This document shows, piece by piece, positions 14,701-29,700 of a stretch of DNA of 60,000 bases. The notes beneath the pieces were generated by a model. It ran no database searches. It was given only the letters and a program-made list of their open reading frames with translations, and was not told where the DNA came from. The DNA is from Liolophura sinensis (Eukaryota; Mollusca; Polyplacophora; Chitonida; Chitonidae). The DNA is taken from contig NC_088302.1 in the NCBI RefSeq assembly GCF_032854445.1, positions 14,319,338 to 14,379,337 of the forward strand. Direction: 5' to 3'. The translations under genes and the position numbers were made by a program. Position 1 is the first letter of the stretch, and each line of letters opens with the position of its first letter.

Positions 14701-17700
14701 GTAAGTTCTGAAGAGTGATTTGGAGATTTCATTAATTCTGTATAAGTTCTGAAGAGTGATTTGGAGATTTCATTGATTCTGTATAAGTTCTGAAGAGTGA
14801 TTTGGAGAATTCATTGATTCTGTGCAAGTTTTGAAGAGTGATTTGGAGATTTCATTGATTCTGTATAAGTTCTGAAGAGTGATTTGGAGAATTCATTGAT
14901 TCTGTGTAAGTTCTGAAGAGTGATTTGGAGATTTCATTAATTCTGTATAAGTTCTGAAGAGTGATTTGGAGATTTCATTGATTCTGTATAAGTTCTGAAG
15001 AGTGATTTGGAGAATTCATTGATTCTGTGCAAGGTCTGAAGAGTGATTTGGAGATTTCATTGATTCTGTGCAAGTTCTGAAGAGTGATTTGGAGATTTTA
15101 TTGATTCTGTATAAGTTCTGAAGAGTGATTTGGAGATTTCATTGATTCTGTATAAGTTCTGAAGAGTGATTTGGAGAATTCATTGATTCTGTGCAAGTTC
15201 TGAAGAGTGATTTGGAGAATTCATTGATTCTGTGCAAGTTCTGAAGAGTGATTTGGAGATTTCATTGATTCTGTATAAGTTCTGAAGAGTGATTTGGAGA
15301 TTTCATTGATTCTGTATAAGTTCTGAAGAGTGATTTGGAGATTTCATTGATTCTGTATAAGTTCTGAAGAGTGATTTGGAGAATTCATTGATTCTGTGTA
15401 AGTTCTGAAGAGTGATTTGGAGATTTCATTAATTCTGTATAAGTTCTGAAGAGTGATTTGGAGAATTCATTGATTCTGTATAAGTTCTGAAGAGTGATTT
15501 GGAGAATTCATTGATTCTGTATAAGTTCTGAAGAGTGATTTGGAGATTTCATTGATTCTGTATAAGTTCCGAAGAGTGATTTGGAGAATTCATTGATTCT
15601 GTGCAAGTTCTGAAGAGTGATTTGGAGATTTCATTAATTCTGTATAAGTTCTGAAGAGTGATTTGGAGAATTCATTGATTCTGTATAAGTTCTGAAGAGT
15701 GATTTGGAGATTTCATTGATTCTGTGTAAGTTCTGAAGGTTTTGAAGACCAGTGTGCACAGCCTTCATACAACCTGACATTTGATTCACTTCTAAATGAA
15801 CTGGCATGTGATGATGTGTATTTAAAATCCAGATATTTGTTGTCTGCTTTTAGGCCTCGTATAACAAAGGTCACATTTAAAGCTAAAGTTTTCACTGTAC
15901 GGGTTAAAGACAAACATGTGAGTATGAACTATTTGGATCCTTTATGTTTTGCTATGCCAACTGTATATTGCTGAAAGCTTCTAGGTCTGTGGTGTTTGAT
16001 ACTTGATATTGCCCTAACTCTTCAACCTTTTCGCCAATGAAAGAGCAACTTTCAGTGCAATTTATCCATATTTTTAATTTGATTTAGGAAACAAATGTAC
16101 ATTGGTTGGATTGGCCAGTTTCAGGACTTCATAATAAGTGTAATTTTATCTGTCAACACAGAATAATGCCTTCAGAGAATAAACACCTTGCAAACAAACG
16201 AAAAGATTGAAGAATTACAGTACCATTTAATGTGATGCACACGGTTACATGAGTCAAGAACTGTTGATGTCTGGACATGGATGTTTAATTATCAACACTA
16301 AATGACAGTTTTGACGTGAAACAATCTGTTATGTAAGATAAATGAATTTGTTGAGCGGAACACCGATATTCTTATCATTTTCCTGTGAAAAAATTAATAT
16401 TTTGTCTAATTATGAGATGATAGGAAGTTGATGGTTGTGTATGTGTCTGTTATGACAAAGAAAAGACAATGATATGCCCATCAGGATACTTTATTCAGAT
16501 ACATTTCGGGTTGGATTGGGCATTTTTATGGCATCCTTGTGATAAATGTTTGTAGTGTGAATGTCGAGATTTTTTTTCACACAAAATGTGCTGTTAATAA
16601 TTTTCTCACAATGTGCTTGTATTCAGATTTATTTTTTTTATTTATTTGATTGGTGTTTTACTCTGTACTCACAAATATTTCACTTATACAATGGATGCCA
16701 GCATCATTATTATGGTATGGAGGAAATTGGGCAGAGCTCATGGGAAACCCTCGTCCATCCTCTGTCAGACCTTCCCACATACGTTTGTATTCAGAGAAAC
16801 ATTGCCTGGTAACCTCGTTACACTTCTAACATAATCCAGAATTTAAGAAATATTTACCTGGACATGTACACTTGTCAGAATCATAAAGAAGTGGACCATT
16901 GAATCTTGATTAACTCCTGAAACCCTTAAGATGGTGTCCGTTTTCTCTGATGCCAGGTTGAACATGTGTCTGCATATTGCTTGTTTCTGCATTGGTTGTG
17001 ACATGCCCGTAAATGTCATGGGGTACCAGCATATTTGCCTCTCACAATGGTGGCGCTAGTGTGAATGAGGACTTGCAGGTCTTTTGTTGCATGACACAAA
17101 ACGTGGTGCATTCTGCGGTTTCATCTGTGACGTCACGCTGTTGACGCTGCAGTTGATTGTGCAGCATCACTGAAATAACGTAATACGTCTCACTTCAGAC
17201 TTCTGCTGGTATCCCATTTTAGAATGACAGTCAGATTCATATCTAATCCTCACATGTATCAATAAACCTAGGATTTGATATTGATGTTTAATATCTAAAC
17301 TCATAAATAAATATCCCTTTAAAGAAGCCACCAGAATTTTCACTTGTATGTAGATCATACTAATAGTGGGATATATTTCTCTGATATTTGCATTTACACT
17401 TTTAATTGCATGGACAGTTTCAAAATGGCATGGGAATGGTTTCAAGCAAGGAAATTCATCCCAAGCTTGCATTTTGCTCGCATCTCACTCGCATCTCACT
17501 TGTCAATATGTGCTTGCCCAAAGTCCCTACTGTTCTGATTTTACTGGAATGGAAAAAGTTTTTTTGTTTTGTTTTTTTCACATTCAGAGTAATCATATGG
17601 TTTTTGCAAACTTTTTAACATTACTTCTGATAAATGCAAACTGTGATTCATTGAATGATAGAATGGTTGGCAGTTTGAGTGTGTATATATTACCCTATGT

Positions 17701-20700
17701 CTTTTAATAATTACTGTAGAATTGCATCGTAAATAGCGGAAATGCATGGCATGATTGAACTGACAGCTTGTTTGTTGGTTTCTTTTTTTTCTTTCCTAGA
17801 ATGAAGAGCACCCTTACAGTTTTGAGCTGTCAACAAAGTCTGCCTGCAAGCACTTGTGGAAATGCTGTGTAGAGCATCATGCTTTCTTCAGGTTGGAAGT
17901 TCATTAAGGATTGAGTGTTTATTTGCAACATTAGTTGTGTTGTTTATAACATTGTAGGTGTACTTGCACATGTGTGTGATGTAAAGCATCACTGCATATG
18001 TTATATCGGTTAAGGGACAGACACTACTGAATTGGCTTTGATATTTGCTGAATCTATTATCCAGAATTTCGTACTTAAACTGCAAAATATGGTACTGTTG
18101 AAAGACAATACAACACTAGACTAAATGTGTCCAGACATCGATAAACTATCCTGCATAAAGATAAAAAGCATACCTTTTTACTTCCATAATTTTGTGTAAA
18201 CGCGATATCACATTTCAGAATAACCCAAACTCTGCATGTTCAGAATCAAAAGGGCTGTCATGTTATCAATTTTAACCAATCAGACATGACTTATTTGTAA
18301 AACCCTGGAATGCAGCTGTTTTTGTTGAGGTCACCTTGAACCCTATTTTTCCTTTAACCATAAGAGGGTGGGGCGTGGAGGACATGGCATCATGGTTCTG
18401 GTTTCTATAATGAATGTCCTCGTAAGAATTCGAGATTAAGAGTTTACTTTTAGAGTAACTAGGCTTAGCACAATAGAACATAATAGCTGTGGCAGTTAAG
18501 GCCTGTTTCACCCCGTCTTCTGAAATAATTATGGTTTAATAAAGTATTTGTTCGTTGTCTCATTTAAAAATGTGGTCAAAAAAGCCATGTATGTGGCATG
18601 TGCATGAACAGATATGTTATTGTACCCTTATTACGCATTTCCATAATTCCAAAAACATGATACAAGTCTCATCTCATCCAACCATCATCAAGCCATAGCT
18701 TCTGGCGTTTAAGGTTGTGCAAGTTATGAAATGTCCCCCCCCCACCAGAAATGAATAAAATTGAAATCTGGCACCTGTAATGTATTATTCAGATCAGAAA
18801 CGTATGAACATATTTATAGGCAGGCCTTTGTAACCGTGTATATATGTTATTTGTTGTTGATTGTTGAAATGAGTAGATAGCTTATTGTGTAGATTGTCCC
18901 CTTTGTTTGGACACTTACTAATAATTAAATATATATTGAGTACTAATGCAAATACCTGAAAAAAGTGTATCTTTTCAATAACAAAAAAGAAATTATATGA
19001 AAAAAGAAAGGAACTTGAAGCTTATAACTGAAGTATTTGAATGTAAAGAGTTAACATTGAAAATATTTTCTCAGCATTATATCTGAACATGTGCATTGTT
19101 ATGTCCACTCTAGCTGTATTTGTGAAGTGTAAATATTCGCATAGAATACGAAGTATAATATAATGGTTCAATCAGATTTGGAAATGACTGGTTTGACAAC
19201 AGTTTGTGCATATCACTAAATTCACACACAGGACATACATGTAAAGACAAACAGAAAACGTGCAGTACAATATAAGAGGTAGACTGCATGGTTACCAGTG
19301 TCATGAGGTAATTCTTTATTAATTCAGCATATTTCTGATATAGGATCAAACATTAAGTACCTGTTAAGCCACACACGGTTACATACATGTAGTCATCCCG
19401 CATCAGACAAAATAATCTGCTTTTCATTGGACAACAGTTGGACGAATATAGATATATTCTCGAATCCTGCAGACAGTGTCAAATCCACTGAGTGGGTTAT
19501 CCCCCTTTGTTGGGTTGTGAATACAATGGTCACATTGCTGAAGCAATCAGTCTTCTGCACTGAATTAATGGGTCTTTGCGGGATACATTTGTTATATGGT
19601 TACTCAGTGATAGGATAAGCAAATGTATGGTGTCAGTGATCCTCATATTGGGTGAGACTGACACCACATATTTGCGTATCCCATGTGGGTACGTATATAT
19701 TCAATAAATTTACATGTGACCACTGATTTATGACCATACAGTATTGGTTAAGTGAGACCACTACAATGCATGACAGTGAAGGTATGAATACAGTACAGGT
19801 ACTAACCAGGCTATCTAGGGAAGAATGGACTTAAGTACTCACATAGACATATACATGGGTTTTGTGTATTATGTGATTCATGTGTTGAACAGTCATACGT
19901 TACGATACATAAAGCGTCATCAAAGAGTTAGTCCGAGAGTTAAAGGCCCAAAACTTCAACGTGTTATGTGTACATGTACATATTCCAGATTGTAGCTCTG
20001 TTGTGTGGAATTTGTCAATATGCTTATTGTGTGGTAAATGACCTATTCACCGTTTTCCTGAGACTTCTTTAATCTTAGAGCAGTGTTTGGAGCTTTGTTT
20101 GGAAGGTAGGTTGATTCCCTACTGGAAAAATAGAAGTTTCAACACCAAAAGTAATGTTTATGAGATTTGTTTGCCTCTCAAAAATGTAGGTTTGAGGGCT
20201 AATTTTTGGGTCATTTGCTGTAAGGGTGTCTCTACATATTCATGTACATCGTAGTTCTTAATGTTCCAACTTCAAAGTCATTGGAGGCTGTGTCTGTGAG
20301 TTTTGTTTGTTTGGTGTACATTTACATATGAAATCCATGTAAACACTGTTATAAAGTGCTCTCTGTTAGATATTTAATGTAGAATACTCCATTATCATTT
20401 TGTTTTTATGACAATTGCCTTCAAAATGAAAACAAAAAAAAACAAAACAAAAGAGAAAGTATCATAGTGCTGTATCCTTTTCATACTATTGCTTGCCATA
20501 GAAATAATGGCATGTTGCATAATTATCAACAAATGCTGTGGCAATTCAGCAAAAGTTCCTTCATGCATTTATATTCTCTGTTTCATGTTTTATGTGCCAA
20601 TGTCCTTTCTTTTTCATTTATACTTTCTTGCATCTTGCATCTTTGTTATTACTAATGTCATATGTGGTTTGCTTTGGTTTTTATAAATACATAACCCCTT

Positions 20701-23700
20701 TATTTCTCCCTCTTGTACTAAATGTATTCTTTGGTGTGCTTGGGATTGAATTACCAATAAAATTTGGTGATTGGAAGAATCATTGTTTCTCCTGGTTTTT
20801 GGATTTTTTTGTTTCCAAATGTCATTTCATTTTGGTTTCCACTAAAGAGTCGTTCCCCCCATTTTCTTGGTGTTATGATTTATTTTGGAATGTCAGAGGG
20901 AACATCTGTATGCTTCAGAGTGTGTAAAAATGGCATTTGACTAGCAAGGTGTTTCATTTCTACATCGTTTGAGTATGGCTCAAACACCAGTCTTCATGGC
21001 ATGGTTATTTTGGCGTGTCATTTGTTGTAATGTTTGTAAATTGTTCTGCTGTTCAAATTACACGTACATGTGCATCGATAAGCATTGAACTTGATTTATT
21101 TTTCATGGGCATTTTGTTTTGGTTTTTTTTGGAAATAGACATGTTTTTTGGAAAAGATTTTAAAGGTGCAGAAACTATTTAAACTTTTAAGTGTGTTCTC
21201 CTGTTATCAGGGAAAATATCAAGTACCTTGCTAGTCCAAAGCCATTACAAAGAAGTGGAGTTCTTTCCCTTGGCAGCCTTCTCAGTCATTTTTATATCGA
21301 ACAGTGATTGAGTTTGTGAATCAGTGTCTTGTCTTTGTTGGACCATGACGAATCGTTCATCCTTCGTCTTTCATATCTCTCCATCCTGCCATCTAGACTC
21401 AACCAGCTGACCGAGTCCTATAAGTCCACTGGAAAACTCTTTAGCTTTGGTTCTAAATACCGCCACAGGTAAGCCCGTCCCCACCTTGCTTGTAAGGCTT
21501 CATTTCAGAGTGTGGCCATCTGTTTGTCTCTGTTTTGGCACGTGGTTGTTGGGTGTGTTTGCACTGATAGGTAGGGGTAGAAATTTGTGTGGTTGTTTAG
21601 CATGACTGGGATAGATTCATCTTGATGCTTCCAAAGTAGACAAAATAGTTAATGAATGGGTTGAAATTTTATCAGGGTATGAGAGATTTGACACATGCAT
21701 TACACATGGACTTCAGCAAGTTTCAGCACACTGCATTATGAACGTAAGCTAGTTAAATGTCATAATGATGAAGAGTTTGATTATAAAGACAAGACATTTT
21801 TGTAATGTTCAAGATTACATCAAAGTCTAATCCAGTATGTCTATGGCAAAATGAAGTAATTTAAGACAGTTGCTTCAAAATGTGGTGAATAATTCATAGG
21901 ATTGCCAGCAAGAGTTACTCCCCTTTATTTCTTGTGGATTGAGTGCTGTAGTTGAAGGCTTAGCTCAAGTTACACTATTCAGATCAGATCTTTGTCCCCA
22001 GTACATGCACTTTTCAAGCCCTAAATAAAACTTGTAGCTATTAGCTTCAGTAGATTAACAGATTATTTCCACACTTTAGAAATCAAGGGTTGACGAGTTA
22101 TTCTTTCTTTGCTAAATGCTAAATTGCAGATGAAACTGTTTTGAAATTCTGAATTTTGACAGAAAAATGGTTTGACATTCCAAATTTTTGGCCCAAAAAT
22201 GTATCGACATGTTGAATCTTGGTCCTAAAAAGATTTTGAAACTTACATGCAGCAGGTTACTTTTAGTTTCGTTTGTCGCTTGAAAAGTTCATCGTTCAGA
22301 GCATGTGGACATTCTGTTATTTCAGCGCTTGTAAATTTAACTTGTGCATGCCATTAAAACATAGCTTTCAGGCTTGCAGTTACCAATTAGCTTTTCTTGG
22401 AGCTTTAATTATGCTTTTATTTCTGATAGTCATAGTCTGCTTGGTAACTAAGATATTCTCATAAAATCTTGTTCATTTGGTGTCTTCTGACCACAAGACT
22501 AATAACATCTGTCTAGTTGTTCATGGTATCCAGCTGACTGTCGCACATTAGTGCACATGCACGTGTATACAAGCCTCTGATGTATCATGGATGTATTAAG
22601 TGTCAGTATTTTTCTGGTTGATAAATACTTTCAGTCTTGAAAAGTATCCATAGACACGCAGATATACACACTTGTACTTGTACCACTACAAACATGTTGT
22701 TGTACTACTGTACACATGGATATAGTATTAACTCTGTTATGTATATGTACACTCACCTACTTCTTTTTCAGTTTATTCAAATTTGTGACCGTACTTTGGA
22801 AAGTCTGCCAGCAGCATGTGGATGGTCGTGGGTTTCCCTGGGCTCTGCCCGGTTTCCTCCCACCATAATGGTGGCCTACTTTTTATTGCCATCATTAAGT
22901 CCAATATTTTTGAGTATGGGTTAAAACACCAATCAAATAAATAAATAATTTTATTCATTAATCAGTTTTAGGAAGATCAGCCCATATAAAATGCATTAAG
23001 CATGACATGTGGCAGCATTGACACATGCAGGAAGAACACCACTGTGGCTATTGCATTATGGGGTGTTCTTGACTGAAAAGTGTTAAACTCAAGTTCTATA
23101 TAAAACAGTTGATGCAGTAAATGCCCCTTATACTGATTTTCAGGCTCCAGGATCACGAAGCAATCTTTAGACTTCAGTTAGAATTTCAAATCTTTTTAAA
23201 ATTGTTATTTCTGACGTAACAAGGTCAAACTATAGTTTGACAGTAGGAATTATGGGTGAGCTATTGTAGAACAAGTTCAGCTAAAATAATGGAAAAGAAC
23301 ATACCAAATTTAATGATTAAAATTTTGACTAAAGTCTAATTAAAGATCGCTTTGTAATCCTGTGGCCTTTCCTTTATACTCACGTTAATAGCTGAGTTCA
23401 CATGATGCTATTTGTCATATTAACTTGTTGAAATCAACTTACTCCAATGAAAATAGGATAAGTCAGTTCACGTGATGCAATATGTCAGGTACTCCAAATC
23501 ATACGAAATACCATTTTTCCTATTTTCATTTCACTATTCAAAATTGAGGAGTAATAGTATGACAAATTGTGTGAATTGTTTTTTTATCTGCGTGTGTTTG
23601 CTTTGGTAGTTCATGCTTCATTGCTTGTGGTAACAATTAACAGAAAACAAACTGAGCATGATGCAGCTGCTGGTCTGTGCGAATTTAATTTGATTTGTAT

Positions 23701-26700
23701 TTATAAATACCACATTCAATCATCAGCAGGTGAAGAAAAACTTCCACCTTAAATGGCCTGATTCCCAAGAAAGGATGACTGCCGTAATTCTTCAACCTTT
23801 TCGTGTGTTTGCAAAGTGTTTATGTAAGCATATTCTGAATCCATTGTTCTTTGTAGAGTGTTAACATTATACTTTGTGTGAAGCTCTGAAATTGGCTGAT
23901 CCTACCAATGTAGTTTTGTCTCCAAAATCAAATTACAGATGTGCTTAGCTTGCACCGAAAGTTGCTCTTCATATGCGAAAAGGTTGAGGAATTAGGGTTG
24001 TGGCAGTGAACAGCATTTTACCTTTTATCCAACTATCTTTCTGATTATTATATGTTTAAATGTGCGTTTGTTATAAGTACAGGTACTTCATTGTCCACTG
24101 TGTTGTTGTTGTTGTAATTGTCACCCTGATACATTGCAGTACGCGTATGGAGAAGCTCTTAAACCAGGCTGGTCAGTATCGTCAGCCACCTCAGGTGTTG
24201 CGCATCCCCAGTAGGCGCCATAACCGACGCTCAAACTCCGATTCAAGGCTAGATGGTATGTAATTTTCTTTTTGTGCTAGTGTGTGTGTGTGTGGCTGAA
24301 TGTCATCATTTATTACTGCAACTGGTGGTCAGCTCTTGTGTTTTCACAGCTCTGGTTTATTTCTGTTACAGCTCGCTCATCAAATGAAGGGATATATGAG
24401 GCAACTAAACGACCAGTTACCATGGTGATAACTCCAGAGCCTGTCCAACCGTAAGCAGTTTTTCTTTGGTGATGTACTATACTGTATGCTATATTACCCA
24501 AAGAGTTCAGTTTAAAAAGAGGGAGTCTCCAAGGGGAAATGAAGAGGAAACTTTAACATGTAGCATTCAAAAGATTAAGAATTGGAAAGTTATGCTTGTC
24601 TTAAAAATATAGCCTACACAGCATGAAAGGCTGTCATCAAGAACATGATGTCTTTCTATCGCTTGCTATTTGTTTTTCAGTGTGTTGTGTTTGCGTACAG
24701 TTGTTTATTCTCATTTAACTTCAACCTAACATGTTATTTCTGTTGACAGTTATTTCTTATATCAATGTACATGTACATATGTGTTGTTTTGGGATTTTTT
24801 TGATCTGTTTTGGTCTTTTCTATGCTGTTGTTTCTTCTCCCTGAATATCTTCCAAGATGTAGAACACTCTGGAAATGTCTCCTGTCACTCATTCTGCAAA
24901 ATGAGTGTGGATTTTAGAGCATACTGATTCGGATGTATTATACAGTGCTTTTGTGCTTTGTCTTCAACAGCCCACGGTACAGTTATCGTCAGCTTCCTGA
25001 GTCGCCTCAGAGTACCCGCTCTGCCCCCTGGGAGACCAGATCAGAAAGGTATAGGAGGCCACTTGCACTGTGTATTCAAGGGAGCTTCAATTACTGTCAT
25101 TGTAAATTAAGACATGGCTTGAAATTACCACAGGTCCTCTGGTCAGAGGGCATTGGTACTTTAGTCCAGCTTGTATAGTTTAACTGGGACTGGTCAGTCT
25201 CTGGCATGTGGTACATCTATGTCAATATTCCATTCCTGAACTTCAGTTGTGTAACTGAAGGGAGAATTAAGATCTAGGAAGACCAGTATATCTCTCAGGA
25301 CACATTATATACGGGCTAGTGACATTATGCTCTTGAGAGGTGGTAATGTTTTAATCTTTCCAGGATATTGTCAGTGATCCATATGTGTATATGAGGACAG
25401 AGCTGTAGATACATGTAGATAGATGCTCAGATCACCCTGTTCCCAAGACCAAATTTGCTGGCTAACATTGTAAAGCCTGTGCGACATACTTCTTAAAACA
25501 ACATGTAAAAGTTATAGTGGCAGATCAAATTATATGGAAAGGAATGATAAAGAGATGTTGATTGACAAGTTTTAGGTGCAGATAAAACTTTGCATTCACT
25601 ACGGTGAATGGAATAAGGGTCTGTCCCCATAAATTGTATGCCTTTGAATAGCAGAAAATGATTTTTTTTCTGTTGTATTACAATCTATTGATGTTAAACA
25701 TTTCAAATACATCATATACATGTAGATGTAGATTAAATTTCTCTGTGACAACCCAGGAGTCTTTCACCAATGTGGTCGCTGTGAATTTAAATCCAGCTCA
25801 TGCTGGCTTACTCTCTGGCCATACGTGGGACAGTCTACCAGCAACCTGTGGTTGATCTTGGGTTTCCACCCACCATAATGATGGCCGCTGTCATATAAGT
25901 GAAATATTCTTAAGTACGGCATAAAGCACTAATTAAATAAATACGTTTCTCTGTGATCCTTATTATTTTCTGTTGAAACAATGGTGATTTCTTTGTCGTA
26001 GGCGAGGACTGTACACTTCTGGGAGGGAGTCCCCACTCTCCGTCCGCAGTGAGAAGATGAAGTTTCCACACCGCAGACCTGCCTCTGGAAGTGAAAGTGA
26101 AACAGGACCAAGGAGAAGGTATGACCTGTGTGGAAACTTGAACTCAGATATGTATGGGAAGAGTACTCCAAATGTTTTGATCATTATCTTTCTTTATCTT
26201 TATTGAGTCGATTGTGAAAGTCAGTTTGGACTCAGATGACCAGGTTTTCAACTCATTTTTTTTTCCATTCTGGGAATTGTTTGACTTAAATTTTGCAATT
26301 TTCTGATGTTCTCAACAACAAATGTACATTTTCAACTAAGGTAACGTCTGAAAGAGAGTATTTCTTCCTTATGTGCACTAAATGCTTACTCCATTATAAC
26401 TGTGTAGATTGAAATCATCATATATAGTCTCTTTTTCACTATGTCCTGATTTTTGCTTTTTCAATGTTTTGTTTTTGTGATGTTTTGGTTTTTGATTGAA
26501 TAATAATGGCTGAATTCCACCTCAGCGATACTGTTTTGCTCTTTGTTGGGATATGTATTGCTACAAGTATACCGTGTGTGTATGGTGAATTTTTTTCACT
26601 GCTACAAGTATTTGTTCAGGTTTATTGCGCAGTTAATAACATGCATAAATAACAAGCCAAGCACAGCAAGCATCGTTACTCATGCAGCTTTCAGCTTGCG

Positions 26701-29700
26701 GTAGAGCTTTGCCCAATCACTTGAAGTCAAAAGTCACTTTCACTTTTAAAAGACAACAAAGCACTGTGTCTAGCATAATCATCTTATATTTTCACTAATA
26801 CTTAGTTTAAGAGCTTTTGTGATGAATTAATTACTTTGTAAATCTGGTAAAGAGAAACCTGTGAGAGTTGAGTGGTGATTTTGGTTTGAACAGCAGAAGT
26901 CCTGCAATCATTCATACTGTTCTTCATGTGCAGTTGTATTCTGATCGTACTGACCAATATGAAAATCTTCTGTTTTGAGCAGTCTCTCATGTTTCAAAAC
27001 CATGAGCTAAAATGAGATGGGGGTTTACATGTTGCAGTACATGTGCCAGTTATTCAGAAGTGTGTTATGACTTATTAAAGTTAGACCAGACTAAAGTGTC
27101 ATTTGATTTGTATTAGAATGAGACTGGAATTAGGATGTATATTAACTTTTAATACACTTTTGAACTTGCCCAATATTATTTGCTGATAAAGCCGAATTTG
27201 TCCATGCCTCAGTGAATCTCTTCACTGTTCTTGTAGTTCAAATGATCACATACAGGTGCTGCCTTGATGTATCTGGAAGCACAAATATCATAGTGCTAAG
27301 TTCACCACAGTTTTTGTTATCATTGAATGTCTGTTTTCTAGTGGACACATCTGATGACCATCAGACAAACACCCTTGCTTTGTCCCAGTAAGAAACTGCT
27401 CATTGTAAATTGAGAGTCAGCCTTCATGTAAAACTCCACCAATTTGGGATGAGCATGGATTTTTTTGCATAATGAAAGTGAAAGGGACTTCAACTGTCTT
27501 TTTGCTGTAAGCACACCCTGCTCACCCGCTGCATGATTGTCTACTTACCTTTAGATATTACTCCAGTCGTAAGAGCTCTGACAATGAAAGTGAAATATCA
27601 CACACAAGGCGACGGAGAAGGTGAGTGGATGGGATGACCTAGTTTGACGTGGTGTTTCGTGAAAAAAAAAAGATCGTGTACTTTTATTGATTACTAACCA
27701 AAACTGATGACCTTTGACACTATTACCATTTACTGAAAAATAATCTTTTAAAATAATTGATATTTGTCTGTTTAAAATCATATAGCAAAATTATTTTATA
27801 GCCCAATGAAAGATGCTCCAAATGTATTTTTATGATGACTAACTAAAAATGCTGACTAAAAATATATTAAATCATTGCAGTCACAAAGCAGACTTACTTT
27901 CTAACCCATTGAAAAATGATCCATACGTCTTTATTGATTACTAACATGACAACTTCTGTGAGGACACGTAGCTTGTATGTTACCATTTACTGTAAACTAA
28001 TCTGTTAATGTAATCAATATTTGGTTGATTGAAATCAAGGTTATTTTCAGCCTAATTTTGCGTTAGCTTTTTGTAATTAATAGATATTCAAACTTAGAAT
28101 TAACAGTAAGTTACATAAAATGAGATTGTGACAACTGTATAGTATGGTGGCTGATAGCGGCCATTATTATTGCGGCTTCCGCGGGGGCGCGGAGGTTGAG
28201 GAAGGCCACGTGGAGGGCACGGTTTTAACAAAAAACAGTTTTAACATTCCACGAGTTTCACGGGGGCGCCAAGGTCGCGGTGAGAGCAGTTTTAATAAAT
28301 CGCGCCCTATCACGAAGGGCGCTATCAGCCACCATAGTATAGGATCCTGTATGCAAAACTGTCTACAGAAATGTTTCCATATGGAAGCATCTAAAGTGCA
28401 TAGGCCAACCTCGCTGAATGGTCTCAGTGGCATGCCACTGGTTCACCACAAGCTTGACTGTACCAGGCCACTGGCAGACTTCTAGCAGGACAGTTACCAA
28501 TTTGATAGACTTTATCCACTGAGGATGTGGAGCGGAGCGGCAGCCAACAAAAAATTATATGGAACAGGTCTATATCGAGATAATTAAGCCACAAAAAGCC
28601 TTAGCCAGCTTGTGCGCTAGACGTACATGCAAACAGCACAAATCTGTCGTATTAACTTGCCTGTATTGGTGAAAGTTCATGTACACGTGGTGTGTGTGTG
28701 TTTAAACTGCTTCAGGTCTGGAGCTGCTCTGCTCTGCACACATTTGAACTTCAGCAGAATTTCTGGAGTTGGTCTGTTGTTTATTATGTGTCCTGTGATG
28801 GTGTTGTAATGATGTTGTACCTCAGTGGAGTGAAAGACTAATAGCTTTCAGGCTTTCCTGTGTGCTTGCTTATCTCTTGGCATATGGCTTTTTAAGGATA
28901 TCATGTGTTGGATGCTTTGACTGATTCCTTGTCAGACCGTGTCTAGTAGTTTTCTTCTTCTTCATCTTCTTTTTTCACATACTATGTGGGCTTTATTGTA
29001 GTTTCAAGATGATGTCTGTATATTTAGCATGATGATTGTGTACTTCATGGTATATATTGCAGTAGTTTTGCTGTCTAAGATAATGCTTGCTCAGCACTCT
29101 TTACATAATAGTGTTCTCCAGTATCCTCAGAGTCTCTTTCATTTTTGGCTGTGGTAGGTGTTGTACGTGCTTGCCTCCCTTGTGGTTGCTCTGTTATCTT
29201 TCTCCGCCTGCAGTATTCTGTTCGGATGTGGCTTTATCATCAGCTCTCTCTTTCTTGGGTGCTGTTGTTATCAGTTGCTGGTCAGGTCTCATGATCTATT
29301 CCTAATTTGTTGACCGTGCAGAAAAGACGAAAGTGGTAGTGAATCGGAAGCAGGCTATCGACGAACTCTTCGGCAAAGAAGAGCGAAAAGTGCAGGCGAG
29401 GATTTGTTTGGTGCTGATTGGAGGAATGGGTAAGCCAGCCAAAAAAGGGCTGTGTGGTTACAGTTTTGGGTCATCTGCCATGAAACCCTTTTGTTTTCAT
29501 GTTGCATAGGATAATAGGATTCAAGTACCTTATATATTTATGAGTATAGAGAAAGATGTTTTAGAATCTATTTTAGTCTTCCATTATGTACATAATCAAA
29601 CCTCAACCATTTGTATAGTGACTCTCTAGTGGTTATGATTGGGTACCATCTCTACTTGTAGTTAGATTGTTGGGATTAATTCTAAGATATAAGCATTAGA

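Larger units (their letters stand above)
15918..17799 (+). other. intron 8
   Basis: Holds a MITE-like copy at 16012-16220 and a reverse SINE fragment at 16628-16782. The rest shows nothing recognisable. The ORFs around 17166-17747 are short and overlap on both strands. Confidence 0.7.
21469..24139 (+). other. intron 10
   Basis: Contains a forward SINE core/tail (22796-22949) and a MITE-like copy (23784-23997). No exon seen. Confidence 0.75.

Noticed and set aside
28144-28485. 113-codon ORF and its antisense partner
   Set aside because: Both arise from the GC-rich MITE at 28145-28334 and run into flanking intron; no protein features.
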